Origin: Microbispora oryzae
Lineage (GTDB): Bacteria > Actinomycetota > Actinomycetes > Streptosporangiales > Streptosporangiaceae
NCBI RefSeq assembly: GCF_017896165.1
Contig: NZ_JAFCNB010000002.1
Coordinates: 124,001 to 188,000, forward strand
Direction: 5' to 3'
Length of the DNA: 64,000 nucleotides
In this document: in pieces, positions 17,391 through 25,607 of the stretch
How the letters are laid out: every line of letters starts with the position of its first letter
Position numbering within the stretch: the first letter of the stretch is position 1
Made by a program: the position numbers and the translations under genes
The notes under the pieces: generated by a model
Databases searched by the model: none
What the model saw: only the letters and a program-made list of their open reading frames with translations
What the model was told of the DNA's origin: nothing

Positions 17391-19169
17391 ATGTCCCGAC
17401 CAGCCCTGCTCGCCCACGACCTCGTCCGTACGTTCGGCTCTCGCCGGGTGCTCGACGGAGTCTCCCTCGTCGCCGCTCCCGGCCGCAGGATCGGCCTGAT
17501 CGGTGAGAACGGCGCCGGCAAGTCCACGCTGCTGCGGCTGCTCGCCGGCGCGGACCAGCCCGATGGCGGTGCCGTCATCAGGCCACCCGACCTCGGCTAC
17601 CTGCATCAGGAGCTGCCGTTCCAGCCCGCGTCGACGATCGCGGACGTGCTCGACGACGCCCTGCGTGAGGCACGGCACGCTGTCGCCGAGCTTGACCGGC
17701 TCGCCCAGGCACTCGCCGCGACCCCGGACGATCCCGCCGTACTCCAGAATTACGGCGAGTCGCTCGACCGTGCACAGGAGCGCGAGGTCTGGGACGCCGA
17801 CCGGCGAGCGGAGCTGGTCCTCGCCGGCCTCGGCCTCGCCGGGATCCCGCACGAACGTCGGCTCGGCTCGCTGTCCGGCGGCCAGCGTGGGCGTCTCGCT
17901 CTCGCCGCCCTCCTGGTACGGCGGCCGGCGGCGCTGCTGCTCGACGAGCCCACGAACCATCTCGACGACTCCGCCGCGGCCTTCCTGGAGGGGCAGTTGC
18001 GGAGCCAGCCCGGAGCCGTCGTGGTGGCGAGCCATGACCGGGCGTTCCTCGACGCCGTCTGCACCGACCTGATCGACCTCGATCCCGCCCTCGGCGGGCC
18101 CGTACGGTATGGCGGCGCGTACAGCGAATACCTCGCCGTGCAGCGTGCGGAGCGGGAACGCTGGCGGCGTCGGTACGCCGAGGAAGAGGCGGAGCTGGCC
18201 GAGCTACGCGAGGCGATCGGGACGACGGCACGCCGGGTGGCACCCAATCGCGACAAACGCGACAACGAGAAGATGGGATATGGCCACTCCGCGGGCCGGG
18301 TGCAGAACCAGATCTCCCGCCGGGTGCGCGACGCGGGCCGCAGGCTAGACGAGCTGGAGCGCACGCGGGTGCCCCCGCCGCCCGAGCCGCTGCGCTTCCG
18401 TGTCCCACGGCTCCCGGCCGCCTCTGCCCCGGTGCCTGACTCAGCACCAGTGCCCGACTCAGCGCGGGTGCCTGACTCGGCGCGGGTGTTTGGCCCGGTG
18501 GTCGGCTCCGCCCCGGTGCTCGGCTCCCCGCCGGTGCTCGGCTCCCCGCCGGTGCTTGACTCCGCTCCTGTGCTTGGCTCCGCTCCTGTGCTTGGCTCCG
18601 CGCCGCCGTCCGAGGGCCCGCTGCTCTGCCTGCGGGACGTCCGGGTGCCTGGTCGCCTCATGCTCGACCACCTCGACATCCCGGCCGGCGACCGGCTCCT
18701 GGTCACCGGTCCGAACGGAACGGGCAAGTCGACGCTCCTCGCCGTACTGGCTGGGCGGTTGGCCCCCGAAGGCGAGGTGCGGCGGCGGCCGGGCCTCAGC
18801 GTCGCGCTACTCACTCAGGACACGGTCTTCGACCGGCCGGACCGGACGGCGCGCGAGACCTACGAGAGCGCCCTCGGCGCCGAGCGGGCGGACGCGGTAC
18901 CGCTGAGCTCCCTCGGCTTGTTCGCCCCCGACGACCTGGACAAGCGCGTCGGCGAGCTGTCGGTCGGGCAGCGCCGCCGGCTCGCGCTGGCGTTGCTCGT
19001 GGCCGACCCGCCGGAACTCCTGCTGCTCGACGAGCCCACCAACCACTTGTCGCCCCGGCTCTGCGACGAACTGGAGGAGGCGCTCGGCACGGGACCGGGC
19101 GCCGTCGTGGTCGCCAGCCATGACCGGTGGCTGCGGTCGCGTTGGCCCGGTCGCCGGATCCACCTGTGA
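17391..19169 (+). CDS. ABC-F protein with long repetitive linker
   Basis: A 592-residue soluble ABC-F ATPase. Domain 1 has GENGAGKST, SLSGGQRGRL and LLLDEPTNHLDDS; domain 2 has GPNGTGKST, LSVGQRRRL and LLLDEPTNHLS. Between the basic inter-domain helix (ending about residue 325) and domain 2 lies a Pro/Val/Ser-rich segment built from units such as APVPDS and APVLGS, encoded by a short tandem repeat at 18421-18603. This spacer is not normal for the family. ATG 17391 gives the family N-terminus (MSRPALLAHDLVRTF), although it lacks a clear ribosome site; ATG 17337 is the alternative. Two ABC-F genes in a row, not close relatives of each other, suggest a resistance island for ribosome-targeting drugs. 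Confidence 0.85.
   Translation: MSRPALLAHDLVRTFGSRRVLDGVSLVAAPGRRIGLIGENGAGKSTLLRLLAGADQPDGGAVIRPPDLGYLHQELPFQPASTIADVLDDALREARHAVAELDRLAQALAATPDDPAVLQNYGESLDRAQEREVWDADRRAELVLAGLGLAGIPHERRLGSLSGGQRGRLALAALLVRRPAALLLDEPTNHLDDSAAAFLEGQLRSQPGAVVVASHDRAFLDAVCTDLIDLDPALGGPVRYGGAYSEYLAVQRAERERWRRRYAEEEAELAELREAIGTTARRVAPNRDKRDNEKMGYGHSAGRVQNQISRRVRDAGRRLDELERTRVPPPPEPLRFRVPRLPAASAPVPDSAPVPDSARVPDSARVFGPVVGSAPVLGSPPVLGSPPVLDSAPVLGSAPVLGSAPPSEGPLLCLRDVRVPGRLMLDHLDIPAGDRLLVTGPNGTGKSTLLAVLAGRLAPEGEVRRRPGLSVALLTQDTVFDRPDRTARETYESALGAERADAVPLSSLGLFAPDDLDKRVGELSVGQRRRLALALLVADPPELLLLDEPTNHLSPRLCDELEEALGTGPGAVVVASHDRWLRSRWPGRRIHL
18421..18603 (+). repeat. Coding tandem repeat in ABC-F linker
   Basis: Imperfect in-frame units of about 15-21 bp (for example GTGCTTGGCTCCGCTCCT) encode (A/P)PV(L/P)(G/D)S repeats. 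Different units are intermingled, which suggests slippage and unequal crossing over. Confidence 0.8.
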
Positions 19170-19297
19170 GGTGACGGCCTAACCGGTGCCGATGAAAGCG
19201 CCCGGTGCCACCTGACACCGCCCGCTCCGATTTTGTCGGTCACGATCTGTAGCGTGTCGAACACGTGATCGTACTGATGGTGGGAGGAGGTGTCTCT

Positions 19298-21268
19298 GTG
19301 TCGGCGGTTAGTGGCTCTGGCGTCATCGGAACCACCGATGTGAAAGGCGTCACCGCGTTCCTGGACCTGGGGGCGGGTGATGCCGACTCCCTTGGGTCGG
19401 CCGCCTCGGAGGTGGCTCCGGTTCCTCGTCGCGTCCCGGCGGTTGGGGTGCCATCCCTGTTAGCGGGTACGTGTCTGGATCCCCGTTCCCCCTCGTCAGA
19501 GCAGCCAGGCAGAGCCACTCGCGGGGCCGATTCGGATGGGGACGTCCCTGGCAGTGCGGCCGGTGACGTCGCGGCCGGTGACGTCGCGGCCGGTGATGCG
19601 GCGGCTGGTTATCGTGCCGGTGATGTCGCGGATGTGGTGTTGGGTTTGGTCGCGGGGATGGCGCGTGCGGGTGTGCCGGACAGTCCTGCGGTGTGTTTCC
19701 ACGAGGCGGAGACGCTGATTCAGGCGATGGATGTGATGGGTGCGCTGGTGGCGGGCCGGTTGCACCGGGTGAACGTCACCGGTGAGGCGAAGTCCCATGG
19801 GCATGCCTCCACCGCTTCGTGGCTCCGGTCGGACAGACCCAGTCCACCCCCGCCGAGCCCACCCCCACAGGACGGGTCAGCCCCGGTCACTCTCACACCG
19901 GACGCGTCAGCACCGGATGTTCTGGGCGTGCGGGGTGTGCCGGGGGCGCCGTGGGTGGTGCGGCGTGGTCCGGGGATGACCGGTGCGCAGGCGTCGCGGT
20001 GGTTGCGCCTCGCCACGGAGGTGGCCCGCCTCCCCCTGGTGGAGGAGCGTTATGGGGCCGGGTCCCTGTCCGGTGGGGCCGTCGATGTGATCACGACGGT
20101 GACGGCGAAGCTCACCGACGAGCAGGCGGCGGAAGCCGAGCCGATCCTGGTGGAGTTGGCCGGCAGTGCGACGTGTGCGGAGGTGGCCAAGGCCGGCCGG
20201 TACATCCGGGAGATCCTCGACCCCGGCACCCTCGTCGAAGAATGCAAGAACGACTACGCGTCCCGGTTCCTGCTGCTCCGCCCGTCCGACACCGGTGGGG
20301 TGGAGGGTGAGTTCCGCCTGCCCAGGGAGGCAGCGGCGCGGCTGCGGGAGTTCATGACCGCCTACGCCCGGCCGAAGGCCAAGGACGACGACCGGCCGCT
20401 CCGCGTCCGCCAGGCCGACGCCTTCGCCGCACTGCTGAGCGAGAAGGTCACCACCGAACTCCTCGTCATGGTCCGCGTCGAATCCCTCCCCGACGACATC
20501 CTCGCCACCACTGGCAATCTCGACGCCCCACCGCCCAGCACACATGACGCCGCGCCGACCGGCGCGCAGGACGCTCCGCCGGCCGGAACGGATGGTCCAC
20601 CAGATGTCGATCCCGAGCGGGCGGGTCCCCACGACGCCGCTGCGAACGCTGCCCCAGACGCGGGCACAGGCACAGACGCAGACGCGAAGACACGCGCGGA
20701 GACACGCGCGGAGACACGGGCAGCGGCCACGGGAACGCGCGGCGACGCGGAGGCGACAGCGGAGGCGCAGGCGCAGGCCGGCGGTGGAGCGCGGGCTGAC
20801 GCGTGCCGCACCTGCGGACACGCCCCCGACCGGCTCGCCCCCGGGCTGCTCGTCGCGACCGGGCATCTGCTGCCCGTCAGCGACGTCCACCGGCTGGCCC
20901 GGACCTCACGCCTGACCCGGCTGGTGATGGACGCCAAGGGACAGGTTCTGGACATGGGCCGCTCGGTCCGCCTGGCGACCCCGGCCCAGCGGAAGGCACT
21001 GCTGGCGCAATACGCGACCTGTTACTGCCAGGGGTGCCCGATCCCCGCCGACATGGCGGAGGTCGACCACGTCCACGGCTGGATCGACGACGGCGTGACC
21101 AACCTCGACGTGCTGGCCCCCGCCTGCACCTTCCACAACCGCGACAAATTCGCCCACCCCCACCGCTACACCACCCACCGCAACCCCAACGGCACCTGGA
21201 CCCTCCTCCACCACCCCAACCGCCGAAAATACGAACGCGCATCATCTCGGGAGGAACCGGACGGCTAA
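19298..21268 (+). CDS. DUF222 / HNH endonuclease-domain protein
   Basis: A 656-residue protein of the actinobacterial DUF222-HNH (13E12 repeat) family. GTG 19298 follows GGAGGAGG (19283-19290) with ideal spacing and is preferred to the upstream GTG 19265. The DUF222 region spans about residues 110-420 (DVVLGLVAGMARAGVPDSPA onward). A long low-complexity Ala/Thr/Asp/Glu linker follows (about 430-510). The C-terminal HNH domain has CQGC, then EVDHVHGWIDDG and ACTFHNRDK, giving the Cys and His ligands and catalytic His. Such genes are present in many copies in actinomycete genomes; whether they are nucleases, and of what, is not established. The N-terminus also has a GDVAA repeat. Confidence 0.85.
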   Translation: MSAVSGSGVIGTTDVKGVTAFLDLGAGDADSLGSAASEVAPVPRRVPAVGVPSLLAGTCLDPRSPSSEQPGRATRGADSDGDVPGSAAGDVAAGDVAAGDAAAGYRAGDVADVVLGLVAGMARAGVPDSPAVCFHEAETLIQAMDVMGALVAGRLHRVNVTGEAKSHGHASTASWLRSDRPSPPPPSPPPQDGSAPVTLTPDASAPDVLGVRGVPGAPWVVRRGPGMTGAQASRWLRLATEVARLPLVEERYGAGSLSGGAVDVITTVTAKLTDEQAAEAEPILVELAGSATCAEVAKAGRYIREILDPGTLVEECKNDYASRFLLLRPSDTGGVEGEFRLPREAAARLREFMTAYARPKAKDDDRPLRVRQADAFAALLSEKVTTELLVMVRVESLPDDILATTGNLDAPPPSTHDAAPTGAQDAPPAGTDGPPDVDPERAGPHDAAANAAPDAGTGTDADAKTRAETRAETRAAATGTRGDAEATAEAQAQAGGGARADACRTCGHAPDRLAPGLLVATGHLLPVSDVHRLARTSRLTRLVMDAKGQVLDMGRSVRLATPAQRKALLAQYATCYCQGCPIPADMAEVDHVHGWIDDGVTNLDVLAPACTFHNRDKFAHPHRYTTHRNPNGTWTLLHHPNRRKYERASSREEPDG

Positions 21269-21309
21269 CACAGCACCCGCACAAGCGGGGCAACACAGCG
21301 CGCGCCGGA

Positions 21310-21339
21310 CGCGCCCCCGGACGGCTCTCCGGGGGCGCG
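21310..21339. terminator. Strong bidirectional hairpin terminator
   Basis: A perfect 12-bp stem (GCGCCCCCGGA core with TCCGGGGGCGC, loop CGGCTC) lies between the convergent HNH gene and barstar gene. The sequence CGCGCCGGACGCG is repeated on both sides of it. Confidence 0.85.
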
Positions 21340-21428
21340 CGCCGGACGCGGTGCCGGCATGCCCCCGAACCACAGACGACAGGCGGCGGACGGGACCAGA
21401 CAGCCGCGCGGCCGGCGGACGGCCGGGA

Positions 21429-21857
21429 TCAGGCGAGGGCCTCGGCCACCCGTGCGCGGAGGGCGGCGACACCGGCTTCATCGGTGTGCAGCGCGAGGGT
21501 CAGCCCCGACTCGGCGGCGACGGCCAGGACGGCCAGCAGGGCGGCGAACTGCCCGGGGGGCTCGGCGGCGAGCAGGTCCTCGGCATGCCATACGGACAGG
21601 GTGACCGGCCCGGCGTCACGGAGCGAGTCGGACAGGGCGTCCCAGTTTCTGCCGAAGTAGCCGGGAAGGTGTAGGGCCCGCGCCGCCTCCTCGAAGAAGC
21701 CGGCGCGGGTCCGGCACGCACGCCCGTCGAGCACCGCCGGCACCGAGCCGAAACCGGAGGCTGGGCCCGAGTCTGAGCCGATACCGGAGTCTGGGCCGGA
21801 GTCCGGGCCCGAGTCAGCGGACACCGTCAGCCAGGACGGCAGCGGACGTGCGTTCAT
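21429..21857 (-). CDS. Barstar-family RNase inhibitor
   Basis: A 142-residue barstar-like protein. Residues from about 45 contain the barstar core: AVLDGRACRTRAGFFEEAARALHLP, then GYFGRNWDALSDSLRD, the usual inhibitory loop and helix, and a C-terminal helix ending VAEALA. An extra N-terminal stretch of about 30 residues rich in Ser, Asp, Gly and Pro (DSGPDSG repeats) precedes the core. It starts 8 bp after the secreted RNase gene on the same strand, so it is the cytoplasmic immunity protein for that RNase, the barnase/barstar arrangement. Confidence 0.88.
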   Translation of the reverse strand: MNARPLPSWLTVSADSGPDSGPDSGIGSDSGPASGFGSVPAVLDGRACRTRAGFFEEAARALHLPGYFGRNWDALSDSLRDAGPVTLSVWHAEDLLAAEPPGQFAALLAVLAVAAESGLTLALHTDEAGVAALRARVAEALA

Positions 21858-21865
21858 CGGAGTTC

Positions 21866-22273
21866 CTAGAGCCGGTAGAAGTCGGTGTAGTGGTTCGGCG
21901 AGAACCAGACGGCCCCGGTGCTGCGGTTGACGACGATCCGGTACGCGTCGCGGGCGGCGCCCTTGGCCCTGGAGTACACGTCGTACTCGTAGTAGGTGGC
22001 GTTGGCGGGAAGCTCACCCTCACGGTTGTAGAAGCGACCGCCAGTGTAGTTGTACCTGCCGTCGGGCCAGGAGTACCAGCCGCTCGACGTGGGGTAGCCC
22101 TTCGAGGCCCACACCGACTGGGCGTAACGGGCGTCGGAGCAGCGGGAGATGGTGCAGGAGCTGTACACCGACGCGTGCGCGGGGGTGACGCCCACGAGCG
22201 CGATCAGCGACGTGACGGCGGCCAGCATGACGACGAACAGCGCCGGCCGTGAGGGACGGGGAGTGGTGTGCAC
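21866..22273 (-). CDS. Secreted barnase/RNase Sa-like ribonuclease
   Basis: A 135-residue secreted guanyl-type ribonuclease. GTG 22273 follows AAGGAGG and gives a normal signal peptide (hydrophobic residues about 11-28, cleavage after PAHA). The mature protein has the N1/T1-family triad: Glu in YYEYDV, Arg in AYRIVV and His in SPNHYTDF near the C-terminus. Two Cys in SSCTISRC lie at the mature N-terminus. It is followed by barstar. A role in competition or RNA scavenging is likely; both are inference. Confidence 0.88.
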   Translation of the reverse strand: MHTTPRPSRPALFVVMLAAVTSLIALVGVTPAHASVYSSCTISRCSDARYAQSVWASKGYPTSSGWYSWPDGRYNYTGGRFYNREGELPANATYYEYDVYSRAKGAARDAYRIVVNRSTGAVWFSPNHYTDFYRL

Positions 22274-22483
22274 GGAGCCTCCTTGGGGGGTCACAGGGGC
22301 ACGAACACCAGTCATGATCAGCGGTCAGAGCCCGCCAAGATAGACAAAGACCGCCAAAGGTACGGTGAACACTTCAGAGCGCGCAGCCGACGACACGGGG
22401 AGCCGGGACCGGCGAGCGAATGACCGCGAAACCCGCATCCGCGCCTGCATCCGTTACGTAGGCGGACGAGCAGGAAATGGCTC

Positions 22484-24910
22484 ATGATGCTGTGCATGGA
22501 CGGGTTCCTCGATACCTCCCTCCGAGGGGTTACCGAGCTCCGCGTGCATGGTGTATCGGGGACACCACCGGAGCACACGCTCAACTACCCACATCCGCAG
22601 CTCGTCGCCGGCGACAGCACCACCGGGTTCTACCGCCGGTGGTGGCCGGGCGGGCAACCGACCGGCGAGCAGGTCGACGTGCCGGAGACGCGGCGACGCG
22701 AGGCGTACGCCTGGGGCGGTCTGACGTCGGGCGGGAAGACCATCGCACTGTGGTTGCTGCTGCTGCCGTTCTCCCTGGCCAACCTCGCCTACTTCATGCT
22801 CCCCCGGCCGGCCCGCGGCCGCCGGCTGCGGCACGCCGTCGAGGCGGCGCTGCGGCTGTTCGCGCTACTCCTCACCGGGACGCTGGTCAGCGCCCTGACG
22901 GTGTCCGCCGTCGACCTCGTCGGCTGGCAGTGCACCGGGCCGGGCCGCCCGTGCACCGGGGACGCCGGTCCGGCCTGGGTGCGATGGATCGGCCAGGTGT
23001 GGGACACGCCGTCACCGCGGCTGGCCGTCACCTCACTGCTCCCCTTCACCGTCGTGGCCGTCCTCTGGTGGACCGCCCGGCGGACCTGGGTCAGGGACGA
23101 GATGACCCGGATGCCGGAGCACCACACCCCGCCGCCCGGACTGCTCCTGGCCCAGCCACGGCTGTGGCACGGCGCCGCGCCGGTCCTGCGGCTGCGGGCG
23201 GTGCACATCGCGTTCGCGGTGGGATCGATCGGGCTGGCCGTGTCGTCGCCCTTCGTCCACACGCCCCGGGGGCTGGCTCTGACGGTGGCCAACGGGGTCG
23301 TCCAGCTCATCGCGGCCGTGCTTGTGGCCCTGCCGGCGATCGCGCGCCGGCTCGATCCCGGCCACGGCCGTTCGGCGACGTCGGTCCTCGACACGGTCTG
23401 CGTGGCGCTCCGCTGGACGTCGGTGGCGCTTTTCCTCGTCACGTTCGCGCTCGCGCTGACCGGGCTGCCGCTGGGCGTCCCCGTCGCGGAAGCGGGCTAC
23501 CGGCTGCCGTCGGCGGGAGCCGCCCAGGCCCAGTTCGACCTGACGATCGCGCTGACCCTGTTCATCCTGATCGGCACCGCCGTGCTGGCCGGGATGGACC
23601 GGCCGGACCCGGGTACGCGCGACCCCGTCGAGCGACGGGCCATGGGAGGGATGGCGAGCTGGTTCGTGCTGATGGTCGCCATCGGCAGCGCGAACACGCT
23701 GGGCCTCGGCCTGATGTTCTGGACCGCCTCCTACTTCGGCGTGCCGGAGTCCATGGAGCCCGGGCCGATCGAGCCGATCGGCGCGAAGCTGTTCCTGGGC
23801 GACCCCGTGTGGTGGACCGCCGCGCTACTCCCCGTACTCGTCGTCGGCGCGCTGCTCGTCGCGGTCCTGCTCGTGTGGCTCCGCGGGAAGGCGGCCCGCG
23901 CGTTCCAGCCGCCGCTCGGCCAGTACTACGGCGTGGCCAACAGCGCCGACGTCGCGCGGAAGTGGGCGCTCGCGTCGCTCACCGACAGGGCGGGGCTCGC
24001 GCTCGGTCTCCTGACGGGCGTCGGATTGGCCGCCTTCGCGACGGTGACGGTGATCTACCAGCTGCATCGGATGAACCCGTCCGACGGCGCCGCGGCGTTT
24101 CTCACGTCGATCGGCAGCTGGGCCCTCGCCACGATCATCGTGGGTCTCGTGCTCCTGGGCCGCCGCAGTTACGGCGACTCCAAGCTGCGGCGCACGGTGG
24201 GCATCATCTGGGACATCTCGACCTTCTGGCCGCGGGCGATCCACCCGCTCGCACCCCCCTGTTACACCGAGCGCGTCATCCCCGAGCTCGTCGCCCGCGT
24301 GGGCGCGCTCACCCGCGACGAGAACGACAAGGTGATCCTCTCCGGCCACAGCCAGGGCAGCGTCATCGCCGCCGCCCTCGTGCTGCAGCTTCCCCCGGAG
24401 GTCACGGCGAAGGTCAGGCTGCTCACCCACGGATCGCCGCTGCGCCGCCTGTACGCCGGCTTCTTCCCCGCCTACTTCGGCACGTCCAGCCTCTCCGAGA
24501 TCCGCCGTACGGTGCCGTGGTCGAACCTCTACCGGCTGAGCGACCCCATCGGCGGCCCGGTGTTCCGGCGCGTCGACCCCTTCGCCCCGCCCGGGCAGCC
24601 GGACCCGGCGGGCACGGGCACTGGAGCGGGCACGACGGCGGGCACAGGGGCGGCGGGCACGCAGCCGCAGGTGGACCGCTACTGCTGGGACCCGCCGCAA
24701 CCCGCGGCCGGAGAGCCGCTCCCCCGGATGCTCGGGCACTCCGGCTACTGGCTCTGCCCGCCGTACGACGAGACGCTGACCTACCTGACCGCGGCCGCCT
24801 GCGGCGAGAACGGGGAGCCACCCGGGAGCGAGGCGGCCGTGCCCGCCGGTGCGGCCGGTGTCCCCGCCCAGCCGGGCGGTCCGGCCGATGCGCACGCCTC
24901 TACAGCCTGA
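22484..24910 (+). CDS. Large polytopic membrane protein with lipase-like domain
   Basis: An 808-residue protein with an N-terminal cytosolic segment, roughly ten hydrophobic helices between residues 80 and 590, and a C-terminal alpha/beta-hydrolase-like domain. The domain contains VILSGHSQGSVIAAAL (about residues 621-636), the GxSxG nucleophile elbow of lipases, followed by TKVRLLTHGSPLRRLY. The N-terminal motif ELRVHGVSGTPPE resembles the first strand and oxyanion region of the same hydrolase, as if the fold were interrupted by the membrane part. The substrate is unknown; lipid or glycopeptidolipid turnover is possible. ATG 22484, 22487 and 22496 are all possible starts. Confidence 0.8.
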   Translation: MMLCMDGFLDTSLRGVTELRVHGVSGTPPEHTLNYPHPQLVAGDSTTGFYRRWWPGGQPTGEQVDVPETRRREAYAWGGLTSGGKTIALWLLLLPFSLANLAYFMLPRPARGRRLRHAVEAALRLFALLLTGTLVSALTVSAVDLVGWQCTGPGRPCTGDAGPAWVRWIGQVWDTPSPRLAVTSLLPFTVVAVLWWTARRTWVRDEMTRMPEHHTPPPGLLLAQPRLWHGAAPVLRLRAVHIAFAVGSIGLAVSSPFVHTPRGLALTVANGVVQLIAAVLVALPAIARRLDPGHGRSATSVLDTVCVALRWTSVALFLVTFALALTGLPLGVPVAEAGYRLPSAGAAQAQFDLTIALTLFILIGTAVLAGMDRPDPGTRDPVERRAMGGMASWFVLMVAIGSANTLGLGLMFWTASYFGVPESMEPGPIEPIGAKLFLGDPVWWTAALLPVLVVGALLVAVLLVWLRGKAARAFQPPLGQYYGVANSADVARKWALASLTDRAGLALGLLTGVGLAAFATVTVIYQLHRMNPSDGAAAFLTSIGSWALATIIVGLVLLGRRSYGDSKLRRTVGIIWDISTFWPRAIHPLAPPCYTERVIPELVARVGALTRDENDKVILSGHSQGSVIAAALVLQLPPEVTAKVRLLTHGSPLRRLYAGFFPAYFGTSSLSEIRRTVPWSNLYRLSDPIGGPVFRRVDPFAPPGQPDPAGTGTGAGTTAGTGAAGTQPQVDRYCWDPPQPAAGEPLPRMLGHSGYWLCPPYDETLTYLTAAACGENGEPPGSEAAVPAGAAGVPAQPGGPADAHASTA

Positions 24911-24934
24911 TATCGGACGACCGGTTGCCGGCGC

Positions 24935-25441
24935 TCACGTCCCGCGTACCGCGGACACCAGCGACCGGCCGTCCCTGCGCAGCTCCCTGACGCGGAGCAG
25001 CGCGGCCCGCACCTCGCGGGAGACCAGCAGCGCGATGAGCCAGGACAGGCCGGCCGAGGTGACGCAGAGCGTGCAGAAGGTCCCGGTCAGCAGCGGTTGC
25101 GCGATCACCAGGGCCACCCCGGTGCAGGCGAGGACGGCCGCCGTGAGGCCGAGCAGGACGACGATCCAGGGCCGGTCGTGCCACCTCCGGCGTCCCCCGG
25201 ACAGTTCGAGCACCGCCTCGACGAGGTAGGCGACCGCGCCGAGGGTCGCGTCGGATACGGGCAGCATGCGCGAGATCGCCGAGGTCAGGACCTTGCGGGA
25301 GCCGTCCCCGAAGAACGGGTCCCAGACCGAGCCGATCACGCCGTACTGGAACAGGGCGAGATAGGTCGAGATCGCGCAGCCGAGCAGCGCGAGCAGCGCC
25401 ACCGGCACGCGGGTTCGGAACGAGGACGGGCCGTCGTGCAT
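24935..25441 (-). CDS. VKOR-family membrane protein lacking loop cysteines
   Basis: A 168-residue membrane protein with four or five helices and the VKOR-family layout: GCAISTYLALFQY in helix 1, a loop and helix 2 LGAVAYLVEA, and the active-site CXXC as FCTLCVTSAG (about residue 125). Bacterial VKOR proteins re-oxidise disulfide-forming partners using quinone. The periplasmic loop that normally holds a second Cys pair reads VWDPFFGDGSRKVLTS here and has no Cys, so this protein may work with one CXXC only or with a partner. It ends 25 bp from the end of the convergent membrane hydrolase gene. Confidence 0.75.
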   Translation of the reverse strand: MHDGPSSFRTRVPVALLALLGCAISTYLALFQYGVIGSVWDPFFGDGSRKVLTSAISRMLPVSDATLGAVAYLVEAVLELSGGRRRWHDRPWIVVLLGLTAAVLACTGVALVIAQPLLTGTFCTLCVTSAGLSWLIALLVSREVRAALLRVRELRRDGRSLVSAVRGT

Positions 25442-25568
25442 GCCGTTCGCCTACCCACCTCACCGGCCCGTCAACGTCCTGGCCCAATCAACGGGGCTGG
25501 GAGGGAGCGGGGCCGGGAGGGAGCGGGGCCGGGAGTGGCGACGCGGCCCGGCGGAGCCGGGGTGGAGA

Positions 25569-25599
25569 ACGCGGGCCGGTGCGGCGGGCCGGCCCGCGT
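25569..25599 (-). terminator. Hairpin terminator after rhamnogalacturonan lyase
   Basis: A perfect 11-bp stem (ACGCGGGCCGG with CCGGCCCGCGT, 9-nt loop) lies 9 bp past the stop codon of the lyase gene. A direct repeat of GGGAGGGAGCGGGGCC lies just beyond. Confidence 0.75.
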
Positions 25600-25607
25600 C
25601 CCCGCGC

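Noticed and set aside
19265-19297. Upstream GTG 19265 as start of the DUF222/HNH protein
   Set aside because: GTG 19298 has GGAGGAGG at ideal distance, whereas 19265 has no ribosome site and would translate that site itself.
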